From contig JAODUP010000066.1 of the NCBI GenBank assembly GCA_025642065.1, positions 449,001 to 513,000 of the forward strand: 64,000 bases of DNA, given 5' to 3'. This DNA is from Paralvinella palmiformis. Its lineage: Eukaryota > Annelida > Polychaeta > Terebellida > Alvinellidae. The notes under the pieces are model-generated. The model made no database searches. It had not been told where the DNA came from and was given only the letters and a program-made list of their open reading frames with translations. The position numbers were made by a program, and so were the translations under genes. Positions 1-12,080 of the stretch are shown here, piece by piece; position 1 is the first letter of the stretch; each line of letters opens with the position of its first letter.

Positions 1-459
1 AAACCGTCTGAGAGGAGGACCCCCCACTCTTCCCCCACAGTCAGAGTGATCCAGTCATTGATTTGGTCACCCCAAGGGTGGTATTGCCTACTCCAGCTTC
101 AACGGGGTTTTGTAACTACAAGAAGCCGTACAACTCTGGGGGTGCCAATGCTGGTTGTAGGCTCGCAAGGGTTCCGTATTGCTTTAGGGTCATCGAGTCA
201 CCGCCTTGAACATTGATGAGTGTTTGAAACATGTTGCAAGCAGAAAGAATATTGACACCAAAGTATTCAGCTTCAATAGCGATGCTAAATACCCAGTGGG
301 TGGAATTCCTAACTCTAAAGATGCCCAAAATCCAGATCTGTTGCTCCGCATCAACAACAACAACATATACTGCGGAAACCTTAGAAACTATGTCTGTGTA
401 TGTGTTTCAAGGCTACAAGCCACCTAATGTCAAATCTTACACTCTAGTAAAGACATGAA
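1..459. other. no gene recognised
   Basis: Somewhat GC-richer than the next kilobases. Short overlapping frames have no recognisable domain. Confidence 0.5.
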
Positions 460-1560
460 ACGTCATCTTTGACTTCATCTTTATCAAATATATTTCTAGC
501 CAGTTTCTTTTTACTATGTATATCTAAACCTACCATAATACCTGATCACTCACCAGCATTAATTGAATCTAACATGCTAGTAGAAGATATTTCAGATCAC
601 TTGCCAATTCTTTCTCAATGTCTATCAAAGGACTCCCTCTGGAAATATCTTAATGATACCAAGATGGACTGGAGAACAATAAACTCATTATATAGATCTT
701 CAAATAAAATGATATTATCACAATAGCTTTTTATTCTGATGGTAATGTAGGAACTGAGATTGAAGATATATCACCAGGAGTTTCGTAAATATTTTTATTA
801 ATATTGGTAAAATATAGGCTGAGAAAATATCACTGTCAAATTATTAGCCTGATGATTATTTTAGCCAAAAAAAGTACCTTATCGCAAATCACCTACTGAT
901 TACAATGAAATTTTGAAACTACTACAAGATCTAAAACCAACAAACAGAGTTGATAATATAAAGTCATAACCATCGAAAGAGTTAGATACATACGTTGCCA
1001 ATATTTCTAGTATTCTCATTAACAAATCAATAACCAGTGGATTTCTTTCTTCAGAATTCTAAACCTTTCCAAGATAATATATAAATCAAAATGACAATTT
1101 ACATATTATAGAGCCGTATAATTTGTTTCCAATACTGTCCAAGATTGATGAAAAGGCTTTAGATAAGAAATTGTGAATAGTCAACATATATTGAATAATA
1201 AGCAATTGATTTTCAAGATAATAAAATAAAATAACAGCACTGGTTCTGGTACAAAATTAGTCAAATAAATTGGGAAAATCCTAGAAGTTATGTCTATGCT
1301 GTGTTATCTAATGTAATTTATCCCGTGCATTTGATATCATTATTTATGAAATTCCTTTGAGAAAGCTACAGCATTATGGTATAAGAGGTTATGCACTCGA
1401 CTGGTTTAGAAGTCATTTAGCCAAAAAGGAAACATTATTTAAATTACACTGGGAACGATTCTGAAGTTGAAAACGTCCATATAGCTGTTCGACAGGGATC
1501 TGTACTGGGTCAGTTCGATTTAATATAATGAATAATCTACCAATATACAAACATTAATTA
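460..1560 (+). pseudogene. degraded non-LTR retrotransposon (endonuclease end and RT)
   Basis: Plus-strand translations match a CR1/Jockey-type LINE in pieces. The end of an endonuclease domain appears near 520-630 (SKPTIIPDHSPALI, then VEDISDHLPIL). RT pieces follow near 1180-1560, including ILNNKQFDFQ, LRKLQHYGIRGYALDWFRSH and a broken version of the RQGSVLG motif. Multiple stops and frameshifts; no active element. The clade is inferred from motif style only. Confidence 0.6.
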
Positions 1561-1646
1561 CCAATTTAATGCAATGATTCATGAAATACAACTCTAACGG
1601 GCTTGATCACTGCAAACAAACTTTCTTAAATTGATTCTATAAAATT

Positions 1647-1949
1647 TTGGTAAGTTGTTGTGGGGAGTCAGCCGTGACTGCTTCTAATGCCTATGCAGAG
1701 CCAAGGCATGAAAACCAGCCAGCGCCCAAGTGTGAAGGGAAGGCCACTGTTTTGACAACTTGGCGTACGCATCTTCGCACAAGACGGGGAATCCGGGATG
1801 GCAGGAAGTTAATAAGGCATACTAAACGTGTTAAATTAACAACAGCCAGCTACAAAGTAAATGGTTATCCCAATAAACCTGGTGTAAATGCCAGGAATCT
1901 TATTTCTTTAACTGGCAATGAGCCGGCGAAGTCTTTGTTTAATGTGTAA
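1647..1949 (+). pseudogene. open frame, possible LINE endonuclease start
   Basis: A 100-codon open frame with higher GC than its surroundings. The stretch TVLTTWRTHLRTRRGIRDGRK weakly resembles the start of a LINE AP-endonuclease (usually TTWNVRTL), but the N-V-R core is disturbed. It could be a fragment of a second retroelement. No other family is recognised. Confidence 0.22.
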
Positions 1950-1959
1950 AGTTATTGTG

Positions 1960-4219
1960 TGCCCTCATCGTAGACGTGCAAATGTTTTAAAACAAAAAGC
2001 GAATCATCTACAGCCGTGGAGTTTGCAACTTTATAATCTTTCCTTGTAGATCGCCTCCGCAAAACTGTGCCGACACTCTTGCAATCAAAACACTCGCCGA
2101 GACCATTGTATAGGTTGTATTCATTCACACATTTTCTTTTGTATCGACTGTTGGTAAATCAATCTTCCTCATCATTCTATTGAAACACGACATATTAATG
2201 CTTAGAACAGGTTCTGGTTTGATTCTTGGCAAAAGGAGGTATCTTTTCTGAGACTGCTAGAATACATCGTAACTCGCGATCCACTGTATGTCCTGGCTGT
2301 AGCAAGTTATCTCGCATCCTTGGCACGAGCAGAAAAATCATTGCCAAATGATCCATATGTATAATATTTATCGGTCAACATATGAAATATATTGTGTACC
2401 ATAGATTTGGAAATTAAACTAGTTCTTAGAAGAACCAGGGGTTTTGTTTAACTGTCAATAACATTGTTAGAATCTAGTCTCATACATAATTTGATATCCA
2501 AGACGACATATAGTTCAGAACAATTTGTTTAAGTAATTAATATCGTTTTATATATATGTTTATTCATTACTTTAGGCTTCTATCCCATATACACATGTTG
2601 AACACATTGCACCACAATATCTATATATATTATACACAAAATGATGTGTATTGACAGCATATCAATTTGTGAATTGTCAATTTTTATATCATGGTCAACA
2701 TAATTCAATTTCATATATTGCACAATAGTGGTCTAGTAGTCCAAATCAAGGTTTCCCCATCAACATTAGAACTTAAGGTTTTTTTTCATTTGTCCCCAAA
2801 TATGTTTTTGCAAACCGACAGACACGACTTTGTCCATTGTAATTTTAAAGATAGAATATCTGTCTGAATAGCGTGAAGAGTATATTATTACATTTAATAT
2901 CTATTAAATTTAGTATGGTAAATCTAAATTTGGATGATAATTTTATGCCAATTTTTAGTTTCTTCCATTTCTTCCCAAAAATGGGAAGAAAGTGCTTACA
3001 TTGGTTAATACGGTCCATGGAAGAAAGATGCCAACCCAGGAATATTGTGGGAATATTTACAGTCTTTCATATTTTTGGTATTGAAATAATACTCACTTTC
3101 CATCTCAAAAGCCAATATGTGGTTACTACAACTAACTTATACAATAACTGACAAACATAACACTGTCTAGTGTGACTAAAGATAGCAATTATTCTTTTCA
3201 GCAATGAACTGGCAAACTATGTTTATAGCATTTGCCATTTTCCAAACGTTGTAGGTGTCATAGACATACGCGCACATTCCAATTCTAGCCCCAAAGGTAG
3301 ACGAGTATGCATTTGTCAAACTATATTTGTTTCCACATATTGCCAGTCTAAACGTTCAAATTAATTTCCCAATTGGCACACAAAAACTAACCGATTTCTT
3401 GATAAATATTTGTTGAGTTTATATTGGTCTTCTATACTTGTCAAATATGTCTTTCTATTTTCATAAGAAAACATTTCAATGTTTCAACTTGTCCTTATAC
3501 AGAGTTATCATTAACCAAACAAAATTAATTTAAGAATACAACAATTTGAGTCGGGCTATTAGAGCGTCAAGCTGATGATATATTAAATATAAATCATATA
3601 AAAATACCTGTGCATAACATATAAAGTACATTAATACAATGTGAACAAAATATATTAATTAGTATTTAATTGTGTCATCATTTCTAACAGCAAAGTGAAT
3701 TTAGTGTAATGTTACATACCAAATTATACTTTTATTTGCATATCATTTATATTGACTGATTACAAATTCCAGGACACTGTCGGAGCTACTAGTAAGCCAT
3801 GGCCGATGGCCCCTCTAAGAATAGCAACAGAAGAGAGATACAATGCTTCGCATAAAGCCACTAGGTGTTTGGTGGAAAGGTGTAATGAAATTCCGGTTTA
3901 GGTGTGTTATATATTTATTTAAATGATTTTCTATTTGGGATGCTCCAGAATTATGAAAGACATAAATTGTTAATAAACCAGGTGTTGACCAAAGGACAAC
4001 CAATTTAACACTAATCCCACCAATCATGCCCATATGGGAGGTTGGTAGAAAATAATACTAGAGTTTATATTCGGTATTTTGAATCTGTATGGTTATTAGT
4101 TTTGAACACCTAGGCATAGCATCGACAAAAAACCATTACTTGATGTCATAAGTGAAACTGAGTCAGTCCTATCGTAAACTTGCAACATCTGTATGTATAA
4201 TTTTGCGATATTGGCTGAT
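1960..4219. other. AT-rich, no gene recognised
   Basis: Only short unsupported frames; no element signature was identified. Confidence 0.55.
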
Positions 4220-5905
4220 ATGAATACGGTGAAATGATAGATGAATTGATTAAGGACCGTATCTGTAGTGGTGTTAGATATCCAGCACTTAAAGCACAAC
4301 TCACGAATAAGAAAACCTTGGATCTAAGGCTGTATATATGTGCAGAACCTTTGAGGCAACTCAACAACAAGTTAGTCTTGGAAAATCTGTCAGCGCCTTC
4401 ACAATCCGTATCATCAGTGCAACAAGTCAGTGCAGGCGCTAGACCAAAATAATGGTCGGAAGCAGCTCATGATCGAGGTGTATGCCCCAGGAAGGAAGAA
4501 CATTATAACATTCAATATGCTGAAGAAACCTTCTTGGGTTCTGTTACTATGGATGTAGCTAATATCCAGTCAACTAATAAAAGACCTGATGTTCAGCTAT
4601 GTGTAGATGAAGTCAAATGCTCATTCCATGCAGATACAGGTGCAAATGCTGCCGTTCTGTCTGTCTTACTGTCATAAATGTCCGTACATCAACTACACGT
4701 CTGAGAGGTCCAGTGATGAGGCCACTCAACATTCTTGGATATTTGTCATCAACAATTAAATATCGTAGATCTTCAATCGTAGAAGACATCTATGTACCCC
4801 GCTGCACTACGTCATTATTGTCTTGTGCTGGAAACAGTAATCTAGTAATCGTGAAAATTGTTGGTGACCTGAAGAAGGAATTTCCTAAACAGTTTCCACA
4901 ACTATTCCAAGGTCTTGGAATACCTAACACAGAGTATGATATTCAATTAGATCATGCAGTATCTCTAAGGTCAAGGCTGAACTTGATCGGTTGAAACAGC
5001 TTGATGTTATAGTACCTGTTGATGAACCAACTCCACTCCATGGTGCGCGCCTATGGTTGCATTTCCTGAAAGGTCAGAACAAGTTCGTATATGCGTGGAC
5101 CTAACTAAACTAAGCAATGCAGTTCTCCATGAGATACATATTCTTCCATCTGTGGATCATGTTCTTCGTCAAATGGCCGAGCTAAAGTATTATCTAAAAT
5201 CGATGCCAATAGTGGTTTTCCCCAAATACCACTCACAATCTTCATCTTTCCGTATGGTAGATTTTCCTACAAACGCCTACCTTTTGGTATCAGTTCAGGA
5301 TCTGAACTAAATCAGAGTTATATCTAGAATTCTTGAAGGAACAGAAGCAGTCGTCTGCTTAATGAATGATATTGTGATATTTGCAGATAATCAACAGTTA
5401 GATAATGCACGACTCTGTGCTATACCTGAGCGTATACAGAAGACTAATCACACTCAATCGTGATAAATGTACTTTCTAACGTGATAAGATACATTTTCTT
5501 GGTCAAATAGTTGGTGCTCCTTGTGTGCAAGCTTACCCTGACAAAGTAGCAGCAATCATCAATAAGCAGGCACCCAGATACATCAAGACCAGTATTGGCG
5601 CTGTATAACAGTGCATTAGATTTGAAGGTGATAGCTGACGCTAGCTCCTATGGGTTGTGTTATAAACATTTGATTACCATCCAGGAAGGATGGGTTGTGT
5701 TATAAACATTTGATAACCATCCAGGAAGGACTTTTCATATATGAAGCACGTATGATTATCTCATCAGCTCTGCATCTGGTTATACTTGACAAAATCCATC
5801 AGGGTCACCAAGGAATCAGTAAATATAGGGAAAGCGAAAAATAGTCTGTATGGTGGCCTGGACTTAGTAAACAGCTTGGCGATCTGATAAATAACTGTTG
5901 AATAT
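4220..5905 (+). pseudogene. degraded Ty3/gypsy retrotransposon (K02A2.6/Mag-like)
   Basis: Pieces appear in the order gag, protease, RT, integrase. A gag end lies at 4234-4400 (ELIKDRICSGV). A protease-like motif is at 4617-4660 (FHADTGANAAVLS). The RT N-terminal region is at 4700-5310 (RSSIVEDIYVP, FPQLFQGLG, then FPERSEQVRICVDLTKLS and HILPSVDHVLRQ). A degenerate RT core follows to about 5600, where the YxDD region reads as LMNDIVIF. An integrase zinc-finger end is near 5760-5890 (LDKIHQGHQGISKYRE, WWPGLSKQL). There are many stops and frameshifts, a large deletion between RT and integrase, and no LTRs identified. Confidence 0.72.
5651..5730 (+). repeat. 40-bp tandem duplication inside the gypsy remnant
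   Basis: The unit at 5651-5690 (starts tgggttgtgttataaacatt) is repeated immediately at 5691-5730 with one base change (gattacc to gataacc). It lies between the RT and integrase pieces. Confidence 0.9.
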
Positions 5906-8889
5906 TATTATCTCAAATTAATTCATTAGTGGTCAAATAGTTTGATCAACACTGTAGTCATTAACTTGCCAATTAGATTAATCAATTAGTTTAACGAGGG
6001 GGCCTTCATCTTTGATCCTTTTCTCTGCGAGCTGCAAGGATAAATCAAAATTTTGTAGATGCCCAAAATCTTTAGTTATCACATGAAAATATGCTTATAG
6101 CTTGATTGTATGCATAAATATTCGTGATATAAAAATACTTGATATCATGCAGTTTTATACTGACCATATTGTTATTTATTCATTGCAACGTAACAATCAC
6201 AGGAACAACAGGAAGAAAGGTTTTATCATTTATAGTAATTCCTTAGCAAGGTCAATTTGCTTTACATTGCTGTTGTAGTTAGGGAAAAACGACAGACGAC
6301 CATTTAACAATCATCAGTCCTTATTTTTCTGTATTTTAGAACATGACCGCCTGTACCAAACCAAACGTACTGTGGAATTAATGGTACCGAGTCAGTTTAT
6401 AACATGTTCATTGTATTTTGCATGGACCGACCTCTATATTTATTTGCCCTGCGTTTCTGTATTTTGTCCTATTTTAAGAACATTATCACAGGACATATTG
6501 TCAGACAGTTTCCAAAACCTTTCCTTGGCTCTACTGTAGGTTCAAGGTTGGGTTTTTACTGTAAAACATATTTTATATTAAATAGCATCGATTCATTATA
6601 AGCCAATTGTACTAGTCCTAGTGTATGCCATTAATAAGACAATCAGTTCTGCCAGCAAAAACCGGTCTTATAAGGCAGGTGGTTTTATATCACAGGTTCA
6701 AAAACATGCAAGAGAATATTAATGATATTAATAACGTCTGTGTAAAAAACCTGCAACCCCGTGTAGGTTTAACCTATGTTGTTAACTAGTATTTCATGGT
6801 CATTTTTAATTTCATCCATGATTTTTAAATTAGGAATACAGTAACTTAACTCTAGAGTATGAAATATGAATAAAGTATCTTCACTCTAGAATAATGTTTC
6901 TTACATGTTTTAGTATATGTGTAGTGAATTAAACAGTTTAACTAGCTTAATATGATTGTCTGCTGTTACAAAATGTATCCCAAATTTAAAAAATTGACAA
7001 ACCTCAGAATACTTGACCACAAATAGCAAATTATGGAGCACGAACAATTGCTTATGGAAGCCGGTATGCAATAATAACAGTCAGTAACATACATTTCCAT
7101 CATTGGCATATTGAAATTGCTCCAATTTAAGCGATAAGAGAAAGCAAGATGTACTCCAATATAGTGTGCATATATTAGAAAAGCTACACTTAAGTGGCAC
7201 ATAATATTGTATTTATGTCATACTAACCAAATGGGATAGCTTGTACTTCCTCTTCAAACACTTCATCAAACACTTCGACAAAGAAAGTGCTAATCAAAAA
7301 TATCATAACCTATATAATGATAAAAATACAAGTAGAGATTGTAAAACAATTTGTTTTCATGGTCAAGTAATGAATTGCACTCACTTTCATTGGAATCATG
7401 ATTTGACATTCCACCAGCTATCCTTGGAATAAAAGTTTAAATGGTATAACATATGTGTATGTATGTGGTTTTAATGTGTTCTGTCAAACATTTTATCACA
7501 TAATTAACAAATGTAGTCCTGTTCTGAAAGAGCTAAAAGCAATTAATGAAAATAGATCATACATGTGTCCATAAAATACCTTCCGCCAGAGTTCATTCCA
7601 TTATGCCAACTATCCTTTACTCCAAGGTGTTAATACATCCTGGTCTGGATCGCCCCCATATACAGACTTCCCCATCCTCTTGTTTATGGAAGCAGCCTAA
7701 TAAAATAAATACTTTGTTACATATTTATTTTTATGAACATTAATACATTCCAAGGTGCATCAGCTAAAAAGAAATAAAGAACTTTGAGTTTGTATATAGC
7801 CTATAACATAACTAATGTAAACATATTCGGTATGATTTACAACAATGGTAATTCTACAAAGATTAATTGTGTTTTACTATCAAAATCATTATACAACATC
7901 ATATGATAGGCTACCTTCCCTTTAACAAAAGAAAACCAAGTCCCTTTCTTTCTTTTAATTTGCTCTGTAGTTCGTTTTAAATAAACCAATGTAATAAGCC
8001 TCCAGCTGTTCAGATATATATTACCACACTTCTGATTTTTCTTTATGTGTTATGCCAACACCTCCTTGTCAAGATAAGGAACTGAAGCTACGATACAGCT
8101 AGAACTTGTGCTGCTCCAGCAACATCACGAGATGGTCAAACTCCTCTGGAGTGAACCTAGGTTTTTTCTGAAAGTGAGTTATACAATAAACATAACAAGA
8201 AAAGACAAACTGTGTAAACATGTAATATAAATAATCCTAAATGTTCTTTACAGATACGCATGACAGAATATCTCTTACACAGACACTGAATGAAAAGTGT
8301 GCCTGAAATCGTAATTATTTAATTTAACACTGTTGGTATATCACAATTTTGTATTTCACATTCAACACCAGTATCTACACAATATCATATCACGCCTAAA
8401 AATTCAATTAACATTTCCCAACCTTAATATGACTTAATCTGTCTATGTCCTATGTACTCATCCCTATGCCTCCATGTATCATGATTCAGCAACTCAAAGC
8501 TCCACATCAAATCTTCCCAGTGCCATAGGTAAACATATTATGCTGGTAACAAAGGATAATTTCACAACTTGTCCAAAATAAAAACGCATACACACACGCA
8601 GTATTTCAACGTTGGATCCACATCATTATGCCAACATTAGGTAAACACACCATTCTTTTCTTTATTAAAATAAATATTTACGCTCCATACAATACGTACA
8701 TTGTGGATAAATAAACCAATGTAATAAGTGTAATAAAGAACCCATTCCTGGGTATGAACCATGGGAAATTGTATGATTAATCATAACGTCACATATTTTA
8801 CAACAACAGATTAAAATGGAAATTAAAATAATCCAAAAGATGTATTTCACACTTTCTGTTGCTCGCACCAGTCCTGTCTTGTGGTGTAG
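5906..8889. other. AT-rich, no gene recognised
   Basis: Frames here are short and of low-complexity composition. A phrase (aataaaccaatgtaataag) occurs at 7981 and 8709, suggesting a minor local duplication. Confidence 0.5.
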
Positions 8890-9800
8890 TAGTAGTAATA
8901 GTAGTATTTATTTCCAATTTCCATATCAAATAATGCATGTATAATGCAATTTTACAAGTATATTACATATAAAGAAATTGGGGGACCAATGTAGCCGAAG
9001 CTGTCTTCCCAATGACCCCTAACAATCATAGCTAATAATTATAGTCAGCTCAATAACACGCCGTTTTTGTATTTGCAAGTCTGGTCGGGTGTGTGTATTG
9101 GAAGTATGTGGACCAGGTACCAATGAATCATATAATTACCTAGACATGTGCGCACTGACAACAATAAGGGTTGTTGCATTTTACAGACGCTGAGTAAGTA
9201 GATAAGATTAACTTTTCAGGGTTTTCTTAGTTTTTTATCTTACAAGTGGAAAGGATACTATTTCAATTATTCCATATCATGGGAAAATTTACTAATAGCA
9301 ACTTACTGGATAGTGCAGAGTTACATCGAGGTACATTCATATGACTAGATTGCCTTCTCACGCGATTTTCCTATACATCAGAATTTAGGCGGAATAGGCC
9401 ATCGAAGGATATAGGAAGTATCTTGCTAAAAGTCGTCCATGAACAAACATACGTGGTATTGATACATTCCCTTAATTTTAAGATTTCACTGTTTTTGAAT
9501 AAAGGATCCGTATTATTGTTATAACCCGCATTATTAATAATACGAATAGCTCTTTTCTGCAAAGACAATTTTCTGAATGATTGATGAATTGGCGTTCCCC
9601 CAAATTAGCATATCATACGAGATATATGGTTGTATGAGAGCCAGTTATAAAGTTTTCAGACTCTTTTTTTAGTAGGAATTTCTTTACTTATTTTCACGTA
9701 AGTCAAAAGAGTCTCATCCAGAAAGACACCAAGAAATTTGGTGGTTTATTCTTGGAATTGAGAACCGATTTGCTCTAAATGAGTACCACCAACTGAAATG
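8890..9800 (-). pseudogene. 3' fragment of a non-LTR retrotransposon
   Basis: Minus-strand translation gives the C-terminal part of a LINE reverse transcriptase: a KFLGVFLDETL-type stretch near 9740, then SLQKRAIRIINNAGYNNNTD near 9490-9570, and PISFDGLFRLN near 9390. The 3' side ends in a short triplet-type tail (gtagtagtagtaatagtagt on the plus strand near 8890). Several frameshifts and stops are present. Confidence 0.62.
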
Positions 9801-11339
9801 TCCAAGACAAAATACAACTGTAAGGCACCATAAACAAAATATATGGCTCCAGAACTTTATATTTCACGGTTTGATCGCCAGACGGCAGGAATGCAGTATT
9901 GTTGACCACGTCTTATTTTAGATGTTCGTGCACGTCAAACATGACATTCGTATTACATGTACTTCAAATCACGAGCAAAAACACCATCTTTAAATCCTGG
10001 AACTGATGTTGATGGTGGATGGAAAGCATGAAATGAATAGTCAGTGTCATTTATATGTCACTGGCAACTTGGACAAAGGTTTGTTTTCGTGTTTTGTTGT
10101 CCCATGTTGGACGAATTGTTTACACCTAACTGTATGTCTATGATGTTGTGTGGCGTTCAGATGGAGATGAATCTCTGTTAGTCTGTATCAGTGTGCAATA
10201 ATTAAGAGGTGGCGGAGGTACCATGAGGGTAAAAGTATGTGTATGCGGTGTAAAAAATAAACTAGACATGTGTATGGTTATGCATTAAATAAATCCAAAA
10301 ATATCATTTGTGTCATAATTCCTAGAGAAAATATGACACTTTTCACAATTCACGAGGAAAATAAGCACATTTTTATACATGAATCTCGAAGAAAATAAGT
10401 CAATTTACAGTTCACAGAAAAAAAAGCCCAATTCACAGATCACGAAATACCCCTTTATTCACCATATAACTTTCTCTAAGCTACGTAATTTAACACACAC
10501 TTTGAGTTTAATATTATGACTCTTATCCAATGTCTTTTATTGACTGCGGTTAACGGGTCACCCATACAAAAATACGATAGATCGAGTGTTAAGGCAGCTT
10601 GCTGCCAATCACCGGATTTTTTCTCTCTCAAGTATTCGGGAGTCTTTTGGCATAGAATCAGCAGACTTAAAAATACTCCTACTACGTATGCGAAACACGC
10701 CATAGGTTGATTTAGTATAAACAACACAATAGTGGAATATTTCGAATGAATAACTTCAGTGTTAACAAGGTTGGGTGAAGTGACAGTTTTACATATCAAA
10801 TTATCCTACAAATTATATTTATGACCAAAAAAGCATCGACTGAAAAATATTTCAACTGTTGTAATTCACACTTAATCATTGGCACCAATACGCTTTAAAA
10901 CATTGAAAAAATATGCATATTTTCCCGAAATTTAACTACCTACCTATTTTTCAGAAACTACGGGAAACTAAATATTTATTTCATGGTGCCCAATCTTCTC
11001 ACCAGGCATACATCATCAAAGACGTCTTGTCATGATACTTATAAATAGCTGGTTGAATTTGATCACTACAACTGCTATGTTGAATGACATGAAAACATAT
11101 TGAAAAAAATGACTGAAGCATTTTGACTTTAGACATTTTAGACAACGCTAAATTATGAATATACTAAAGTGACATGAAGTATTTTTAGTGGAATGCATAT
11201 TGCACCTTTCATGATAAAGTATAACTTAGTTCTACAAAAGCTTTGATTTCGGTGGATTTCCTTCATATTAATCTGTGCCATCACCTGATTGGAGATAAGT
11301 CTATGACAAGATAACTGTTAGTAAATACAGCATTAAAGA
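9801..11339. other. no gene recognised
   Basis: The longest frame (10476-10799, minus) has no domain pattern. The first 200 bases may continue the minus-strand LINE upstream, too degraded to be sure. Confidence 0.5.
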
Positions 11340-11495
11340 CATGGCCCATTAGATAGAACAATGCACTACAAATCCCCAGGTTGCAAGTTCGAATCATGAT
11401 TATAACAGTATTTGTGAGATTTATTTCGCCATGGATATGCCTCGCAGCTTATGTCCCGAGTTCGGTAGGACACCGAACATTCATCCATCATCTTA
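11340..11495 (+). repeat. tRNA-derived SINE-like copy
   Basis: A head resembling a tRNA promoter: box A-like cccattagatagaacaatgc at about 11344, and box B-like gcaagttcgaatcatg at about 11384. The body ends in a short cattcatccatcatc tail. It appears as a single copy in this window, so the family assignment is tentative. Confidence 0.4.
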
Positions 11496-11787
11496 AGCGC
11501 CTAGATAAAATATTTCAAAATATTCCATGGGACAGCTAATTGATCTTCTATTAAAACAATTATAACACCAAAATCTCTGGGGCGTCATGAATTTGTTTAG
11601 AATTCCGAACGTCCACCGGAACATTAAACCCATGATGTATTATGATATCCTGCAATCCTCTTTTGGATGTGTAAAGTCATGGCCGGTTAACGATTTGATT
11701 GATGTTTGGGAGAATTAGTGATCGCGCGTTCGTGCAGCTTAACGGTTTGTGGCCAACCAGTTGTGGAGATTGTATGAAGGGACATCC

Positions 11788-12080
11788 GAGTCTCCATTGG
11801 ACAACACGCTGATTGTACTGGGGGGGGGGGGATTTCCCTTTATATACCGGTTTGTATGTGTGGGAGTAGTTTTAGTGGGGGATTGTTCTCGACTCAGCCA
11901 AGTCAGCGTTGATTGGACCAGGTGACGGACTATACGGGGTCTACCGGACAACAACGCTGACGGTGCTGAGGGGACAATTCTCTCAATATATCTGGATTTT
12001 GGTAGAATTTTTAAGAGAGTAGTGGAGATGTGGTGCTTCTGGAGTGTACAGTTTCGAAGTAGAGTAGAGGAATAAAGTAG
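11788..12080. repeat. diverged tandem duplication, unit about 149 bp
   Basis: Two related blocks: tccattggacaacacgctga near 11793 and taccggacaacaacgctgac near 11942. Each is followed by a G-rich run, then a tatata-ccgg or atatatctgg block. Possibly LTR or promoter sequence of an unrecognised element; no coding match. Confidence 0.45.

Noticed and set aside
10476..10799. 107-codon minus-strand frame
   Set aside because: No domain pattern, no splice context and no repeat homology; it is consistent with chance.
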